This document shows positions 15,653 to 20,282 of a stretch of 20,282 nt of DNA, piece by piece. Positions within the stretch are counted from its first letter, which is position 1; each line of letters opens with the position of its first letter. Where the stretch lies: contig CAZVRH010000020.1 of the NCBI GenBank assembly GCA_964629335.1, positions 1 to 20,282 on the forward strand, read 5' to 3'. The position numbers were made by a program, and so were the translations under genes. A model generated the notes under the pieces. The model was not told the origin of the DNA. It did no database searches and worked only from the letters and a program-made list of their open reading frames with translations. The stretch is from CACPJA01 sp964629335 (lineage in GTDB: Bacteria > Pseudomonadota > Gammaproteobacteria > Steroidobacterales > UBA11654).

Positions 15653-16435
15653 TCAGTTCTTTCTGACAATTCCACGGGTGGCGTGGCTGAGAAATTCAAC
15701 AAGAAGGTTCATTTCCCCTGAGATATCATCTATTTTTTTAATCTCGTTTATAGCTTCGTCCAGTCTAAGATTCGACATATATAGATTCTTATATGCCGTC
15801 TTAATGTTTCTTATCTGATCGGAATTAAAGTCCCTTCTTTTCAATCCTTCAAGATTAATCCCTCTAGGCTCAGCAGGTTGTCCCATCACAATCACATACG
15901 GTGGTAAATCTCTGGCAACACCAGAGTACATTCCTAAAAAACTATGGGCACCAATTTTACAAAACTGATGAGCACCAGAAAATCCACCAAATATTGCATA
16001 GTCGCCAACAATCACGTGTCCGCCCAGAGTGGTGTTATTTGCAAAAATGGTGTTGCTGCCAACCTGACAATCATGAGCTATATGTACATAAGCCATAATC
16101 CAATTATCGTCCCCTAGACGTGTGGTTCCAACATCTTGAATGGTGCCTTTATTTATGGTTGTATACTCTCTGATTGAATTACGACTTCCTATTTCAACAG
16201 CGGTTTGTTCATCGTCATATTTTTTATCCTGAGGATCATCGCCTATTGAGACAAATGAATAGATATGATTGTCTGAGCCAATGGTTGTATTGCCCTTAAT
16301 GACCACATGAGAGTCAATTACGGTTCCACTTTCTATTGAGACGTTTGCATCAATAACGCTGTAAGGTCCAACAGTCACGTCTTTGGCCAATTTAGCTTTA
16401 TTTGAAATTATTGCTGTTTCATGAATCAAGCTCAT
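15653..16435 (-). CDS. lpxA: UDP-GlcNAc O-acyltransferase LpxA
   Basis: Catalyses the first lipid A step, moving a 3-hydroxyacyl chain from ACP to UDP-GlcNAc; a left-handed parallel beta-helix trimer with hexapeptide repeats (for example VGPYSV, IGSDNH, VGSNTI). From the chosen start the protein has 260 residues, catalytic His121 in AHDCQVG, and Met169 at the acyl-chain ruler position (GAHSFLGMYSG), where E. coli has Gly173. The end LEGLKRRDF...ATRGIVRKN is typical. Two in-frame ATGs exist. The upstream one (16441) has GAGG touching it; the second (16435) has GAGG 6 nt away and yields MSLIHETAII, like Pseudomonas MSLI starts, so I use 16435. It overlaps lpxD by 17 nt, leaving no room for fabZ. 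Confidence 0.97.
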   Translation of the reverse strand: MSLIHETAIISNKAKLAKDVTVGPYSVIDANVSIESGTVIDSHVVIKGNTTIGSDNHIYSFVSIGDDPQDKKYDDEQTAVEIGSRNSIREYTTINKGTIQDVGTTRLGDDNWIMAYVHIAHDCQVGSNTIFANNTTLGGHVIVGDYAIFGGFSGAHQFCKIGAHSFLGMYSGVARDLPPYVIVMGQPAEPRGINLEGLKRRDFNSDQIRNIKTAYKNLYMSNLRLDEAINEIKKIDDISGEMNLLVEFLSHATRGIVRKN

Positions 16436-17462
16436 CTTCATCCTCTGCTTTAATTTTAGAGATAAGGGATTTTAATTTTGGTAAATTTCTAAAAATAGCA
16501 ACATTTTTCTGCCATTTAGAAGTTTCTTGATGAGGAAACAAACTGCTCGAATACACTCCTGATTTTTTTATAGATTTCATGACTGATGTTCTTGCTGTAA
16601 TTGTTGTATGATCAGCTATTTCAACATGGCCAGTTATCCCAACTTGTCCACTGATTCTACAATGTTTTCCAATAATTGAGCTTCCGGCTATTGCAGTATT
16701 TGCAACGATGGCAGTATGTTCTCCAATAACGACGTTATGGGCTATTTGAATAAGATTATCTAATTTAACACCATTCTCAATTATGGTATTTGATATTGTG
16801 CCCCTATCAATCGTTGTATTAGCTCCTATCTCAACATCCTTACCAATAACTACAGATCCTGTTTGAGGTACTTTTACCCAATTTGATTCTTCATCTTCTG
16901 AAAAACCAAACCCATCGGCACCTATAACTGCACCTGAATGGATGATAGCTCTATCGCCTACAGATGATTCATTTAGAATCATTACTCCTGGGTCCAACCA
17001 GGAATCTGAGCCTATTGTACAATTGGCAGCAACTACAGAATTAGAACCGATAAATACAGAGTCGCCAAGTGTTGCTCCTTTACCAATATAAGCTCCTGCT
17101 TGAATTGAGCAAGTGGAAGGAACTTTAGCCGTATCTTCAACGATGGCAGATGGATGACAACCTTCTTGAAAATCTCTTGATTTCTCAAAGTAAGATGAGA
17201 TTCTTGCAAAGATTAAATAAGGGTCTTCAGTGATTAAAGCTGATGATTGACAATCCTTGAGGTCATCTGGTCTTAATATCACTGCCCCAGCATTGGTGTT
17301 CTTAAGCAAAGGCTTATATTTATCATTTGCCAAGAAGCTAATTGAATTTTTATTGGCATTGTCGAGTCCAGCAACTTCAGTAATTACAACTTCCGGATCA
17401 CCGCTTAGCTCACAACCATACCTAGAGGCCAATTCTTCAAGATTGATTGAACTCTCAGGCAA
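16419..17462 (-). CDS. lpxD: UDP-3-O-acylglucosamine N-acyltransferase LpxD
   Basis: Third lipid A step: N-acylation of UDP-3-O-acyl-GlcN from 3-hydroxyacyl-ACP. It has 347 residues. An N-terminal uridine-binding domain (1-100, with SFLANDKYKPLL) precedes the hexapeptide left-handed beta-helix, with GADGFGFS at 181-188, IGANTTIDRGT at 212-222 and catalytic His242 in QIAHNVVIG. The C-terminal segment SVMKSIKKSGVYSSS aligns with E. coli MVMRPITEPGVYSSG, but the residue matching E. coli Met290 is Ser294. The start is TTG 17460-17462, not ATG: it has a strong AGGAG six bases upstream, matches the family N-terminus, and no in-frame ATG follows until codon 161. Confidence 0.95.
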   Translation of the reverse strand: MPESSINLEELASRYGCELSGDPEVVITEVAGLDNANKNSISFLANDKYKPLLKNTNAGAVILRPDDLKDCQSSALITEDPYLIFARISSYFEKSRDFQEGCHPSAIVEDTAKVPSTCSIQAGAYIGKGATLGDSVFIGSNSVVAANCTIGSDSWLDPGVMILNESSVGDRAIIHSGAVIGADGFGFSEDEESNWVKVPQTGSVVIGKDVEIGANTTIDRGTISNTIIENGVKLDNLIQIAHNVVIGEHTAIVANTAIAGSSIIGKHCRISGQVGITGHVEIADHTTITARTSVMKSIKKSGVYSSSLFPHQETSKWQKNVAIFRNLPKLKSLISKIKAEDEDELDS

Positions 17463-17470
17463 AACTTACT

Positions 17471-17475
17471 CCTGT
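17471..17475 (-). promoter_or_regulatory. lpxD ribosome binding site deciding a TTG start (position approximate)
   Basis: In the 31-nt gap after the skp stop the minus strand reads CAGGAGTAAGTTTTGCC. AGGAG with a 6-nt spacer to TTG is among the best Shine-Dalgarno matches in the window and supports the non-ATG start of lpxD. Confidence 0.6.
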
Positions 17476-17493
17476 TCCAAATGGGAAGCTAGT

Positions 17494-18060
17494 TTAGCCT
17501 CCTGATTTATTATCTTGGAAATTTTTCTCCAAGACGATAGCAATATCATTAGTGATATCTACAGAAGCCCCTTTATACAAAGTTCCGCCATTCAAAATTG
17601 TGTTCTGGCTGATTCTACCTTCGTTTATTATCAAGTCGTAACCGTTGTCTCTACCAAACTTATTGATTGCATTGATCATCTCAACAAGAATTTTATTGGT
17701 TTCAATCTGAATCCTGTTATTTCTATCTTCCTGAAAAGAGCTAGCCAAATACTCGAGTTCCCTTTGATCGGAAGCAAGTTTTAGAGAAGCGTTCTGTCTC
17801 TCATCATTACTCAGCGCTAGATTATCTTGTGTTAGCTTATCTCTCGCTTCAGTAAATGCAGACTCTTTTGCTTCAATATCTCTGACTCTAGGGGCAAATT
17901 CCTCTTCAATTGCAGATTGCATATCTTGGAATTGAGGAGACTCTTGAAGGAGTTTATTTACATCAACCACCCCGATCTTTGCACTTCCAAGGTCTTGTGA
18001 AAGAACAGGTTGAGCAATTAAAAATAACGCCAATATTGAATATATATAATTCTTTTTCAT
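17494..18060 (-). CDS. skp: Periplasmic chaperone Skp/OmpH
   Basis: Periplasmic holdase that carries unfolded outer-membrane proteins to BamA. It has 188 residues. An N-terminal signal peptide (basic KKN, hydrophobic core at about 6-20, probable cleavage near VLSQ-D at 20-22) is followed by KIGVVDVNKLLQESPQ, the conserved OmpH opening strand. Next comes a long charged helical hairpin (about 45-130), which would form the tentacles, and a closing FGRDNGYDLIINEG strand. The start ATG has AAGGA 8 nt upstream, one of the clear ribosome sites here. It sits directly between bamA and lpxD as in other gammaproteobacteria. Confidence 0.95.
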   Translation of the reverse strand: MKKNYIYSILALFLIAQPVLSQDLGSAKIGVVDVNKLLQESPQFQDMQSAIEEEFAPRVRDIEAKESAFTEARDKLTQDNLALSNDERQNASLKLASDQRELEYLASSFQEDRNNRIQIETNKILVEMINAINKFGRDNGYDLIINEGRISQNTILNGGTLYKGASVDITNDIAIVLEKNFQDNKSGG

Positions 18061-18099
18061 TTTCTCATCCTTATTTTTTTAAATAACTTAAGCCATTGT

Positions 18100-20282
18100 C
18101 TAAAATGCACCACCAATTGTAAATTGGAATCTCTCTGTTTCATCACCAGGATAAGTATCGGATCGAGGCTCATCGTTTAATGGTATTGCATAACTAAACC
18201 TGAATAATCCAAGAGGCGCTAACCATTGAGCTGCTAGACCCACAGACCTTTTTAAATTACCCGCATCAAAACCATAATCTATTGGGTTCCCCTCATAATC
18301 AAAAAAATCAATCTCGCTGGTTGAAAATACATTGCCAATATCAAAAAATAGACTGAATCTTGCCCTCGATGCCCAATCACCTGGGATGGGAATAATAACT
18401 TCCATTTGACTTGAAAGCAGTAAATTACCACCGTAAGGGTTGCCAAAATTATCCTTTGGTCCCAATCGGTGTTCTTTAAACCCTCTGATAGTGTCTGGAC
18501 CGCCTGCAAAAAAGTTTTTGTAAGGAGGGACACCAAAAGTATCGCCGTATGCATTATTAAAGGCGACATCTGCCTTAGCCATAAGTGTTAACCGATTAAC
18601 TATGGGAAAAGGAACATTGAAATATTGTTTATAACTATAGTTAATACCGTAGTATTCAACATCACTCCCAGGTATAGCAATGTTAGCAATAATCCTTTGG
18701 GACATTCCTGCATCTGCAAATAGGTATCTATTTCTCGAATCATAAATCCAACCTAAGATTATTTCAGCTGAGTCAAATTTTGTTTTACAGAAGTCATAAA
18801 ATTCCTGATCAAAACACTCACTTTTTCCGTTATTAGTAACCCACTGAAGAGCCTGATCAGCGCTATAGTCACCTGCTAGCAATTCAGAGCTTTGTAATGA
18901 TCCGCCGTATATAAACCTCTGGAATTCACTCAGGGGATAAGAGTATTCCAAGCCTGCAGAATAAGTCTTTGTTGAGAAATCTGAGGAAGCAGAAGTGAAT
19001 TGATTAAAGGAAGATAACGAAAATCTCAGTGTTCTAGAAATTTCATCGATTCCTGTATAAGCACTGGTGTGTGAAACACTGTATAAATCTCTGTATCTAC
19101 TTGAATTTAAATCAATTGATACGCGATCACCTGTTCCAAAGAAGTTGGTATGAACAAAATTACCGTTTATCATTAATTTTTGGTATCCAGAATACCCAAC
19201 ACCACCTCCAAATTGTCCGGGTAAACCCTCTTTAATCTGAAACTCAGCATCAATGAGATCACTGGTTCCAGCCACAGGGATTGTTTCAAATTCAACTTCT
19301 TCTATAAAAGGTAATCTTTGGAGTCTTATTTTTGAACGCTCCAATCTACTTTTTGAGTAATAACCACCCTCCAACTGCCTCAGTTCTCTTCGAAGAGTAT
19401 TATCATTAATTGAGGTAGTGTCTGTGAAACTTACCCGTCTTACATAGACTCTACTTTTAGGTTGAATATAGAAAACAACCTTAACTTCTTTGCGTTCTCG
19501 ATCTAGCTCAGGTATTGCTTCAACTTCAGCAAAAGAATAACCTTCTTCCCCAAGTTCATATTCAATCAACTCTGAGATGGATGTTAATAAACCCTGAGAA
19601 AAAATTTGCCCAGGTTGAGCAAACACTAGATTCTCTATTCTTTCTCTAGGAATAACAAATTCCCCAGTCAATTTAACATCCGAAAGTGTATAGACCTCCC
19701 CTTCTGAAATATTAATAGTGACAAAAATCCCAGTTTTGTCTTGAGAGATGGCCACCTGAGCAGAGTCAATCCTAAAATTTGCAAACCCTTGGTCTTGATA
19801 AAAACTCTCGATATTTTCAAGATCACCTTGAAGGTCTTCTCTCGAGTATCTGTCATCTTGATTAATAAATGATAACCAATTAGGCATCTGTAATTTGAGT
19901 TTCTCTAATAGATCTTCATCTGAGAAAATTGAATTACCCACAATGTTAATCTGGCGGATCTGAGCTCTATCCCCTTCATTCACATCAACTTTTACAGTGA
20001 CTGTATTTCCTGGTAGATCTTCTACTGTGGTTTTAATTTTTGCGCTGTATTTTCCAAAACTAAAATACTGATCAATCAAAGATCTCTCTATTTCATCCAA
20101 AATTGACGGATCGTAATTTCGACCGATCTTAAAACCGATATTATTAAGAGATTCTTCTAAGTCTTCAGTTTTAATATCCTTATTACCCTCAAAAGTAATA
20201 GAAGCTATAGACGGTCTCTCAAGCACGGAAATAATAAGCGCACCTGAGTCATCTTTTCTGAATTCAATATTCTTAAAAAAAC
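18100..20282 (-). CDS. bamA: Outer membrane assembly factor BamA (5' end missing)
   Basis: The central Omp85 barrel of the BAM complex. The gene enters from the right edge: the frame is open through the boundary and the first visible residues (FFKNIEFRKDDSGALIISVLERPSIASITFEGNK) belong to POTRA1, so the signal peptide and about 50-75 residues are outside. A total of 726 codons are visible, covering most of POTRA1 through POTRA5 and the 16-strand barrel. The loop-6 lid motif reads IRGFKEHRLGPK (VRGF in E. coli). The protein ends FQFTIGGAF, a C-terminal beta-signal with terminal Phe. Loop 6 lacks the E. coli cysteine pair; instead C-x8-C lies in an earlier extracellular loop (codons at 18787-18816). 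The GTG at 20226 is internal, not a start. Confidence 0.97.
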   Translation of the reverse strand, partial: FFKNIEFRKDDSGALIISVLERPSIASITFEGNKDIKTEDLEESLNNIGFKIGRNYDPSILDEIERSLIDQYFSFGKYSAKIKTTVEDLPGNTVTVKVDVNEGDRAQIRQINIVGNSIFSDEDLLEKLKLQMPNWLSFINQDDRYSREDLQGDLENIESFYQDQGFANFRIDSAQVAISQDKTGIFVTINISEGEVYTLSDVKLTGEFVIPRERIENLVFAQPGQIFSQGLLTSISELIEYELGEEGYSFAEVEAIPELDRERKEVKVVFYIQPKSRVYVRRVSFTDTTSINDNTLRRELRQLEGGYYSKSRLERSKIRLQRLPFIEEVEFETIPVAGTSDLIDAEFQIKEGLPGQFGGGVGYSGYQKLMINGNFVHTNFFGTGDRVSIDLNSSRYRDLYSVSHTSAYTGIDEISRTLRFSLSSFNQFTSASSDFSTKTYSAGLEYSYPLSEFQRFIYGGSLQSSELLAGDYSADQALQWVTNNGKSECFDQEFYDFCKTKFDSAEIILGWIYDSRNRYLFADAGMSQRIIANIAIPGSDVEYYGINYSYKQYFNVPFPIVNRLTLMAKADVAFNNAYGDTFGVPPYKNFFAGGPDTIRGFKEHRLGPKDNFGNPYGGNLLLSSQMEVIIPIPGDWASRARFSLFFDIGNVFSTSEIDFFDYEGNPIDYGFDAGNLKRSVGLAAQWLAPLGLFRFSYAIPLNDEPRSDTYPGDETERFQFTIGGAF

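Noticed and set aside
18279..18569. 96-codon minus-strand ORF inside bamA
   Set aside because: It is an out-of-frame shadow of the BamA barrel region; bamA keeps its beta-signal and lid motif in the main frame.

Overview
The window is a dense, almost entirely minus-strand block of core genes from an AT-rich Gram-negative bacterium (roughly 35-38 % GC by eye; I did not count). The order read in transcription direction, bamA-skp-lpxD-lpxA-lpxB-rnhB-dnaE-accA-tilS-pyrG-kdsA-eno-ftsB-surE, followed by prfB-lysS, is the gammaproteobacterial arrangement. Tiny or negative intergenic gaps, low GC and genes missing from the usual series suggest a streamlined, perhaps marine planktonic lineage of the SAR86 or SUP05 type. 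That placement is inference and not proven here.

From the right edge leftwards: (1) 20282-14502 is an outer-membrane module with BamA (5' end outside the window), the chaperone Skp/OmpH, and the lipid A enzymes LpxD, LpxA and LpxB. fabZ, which normally lies between lpxD and lpxA, is absent. (2) 14479-10435 holds RNase HII and the DNA polymerase III alpha subunit, overlapping by 8 nt. (3) 10356-8048 holds AccA (fatty-acid initiation) and TilS (tRNA-Ile lysidine). (4) After a 122-nt gap with a candidate promoter, 7925-2463 holds PyrG, KdsA (Kdo-8-phosphate for the LPS core), enolase, FtsB, SurE, a YqaA/DedA-family membrane protein and a possible 25-residue membrane microprotein. ispD, ispF, truD and pcm, often found in this stretch, are missing.

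(5) The only plus-strand gene, an Mth938/DUF498-like protein (2107-2466), converges on that operon. It is divergent from (6) a minus-strand group of a phage-like PD-(D/E)XK (MGME1-type) exonuclease, prfB and the start of lysS. prfB is intact only through the classic +1 programmed frameshift at codon 25. In E. coli the gene directly upstream of prfB is recJ; here an unrelated exonuclease sits in that slot, with its stop codon overlapping the prfB start. This is the most unusual point of the window.

Together the genes cover envelope building (BAM, lipid A, Kdo, fatty acid supply), replication, CTP synthesis, tRNA and translation functions and division. I see no rRNA, tRNA, CRISPR array, insertion sequence or obvious defence system. 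The more interesting signals are at residue level: acyl-ruler positions in LpxA and LpxD, a metal-type KdsA, a decayed PHP site in DnaE and a relocated cysteine pair in BamA.
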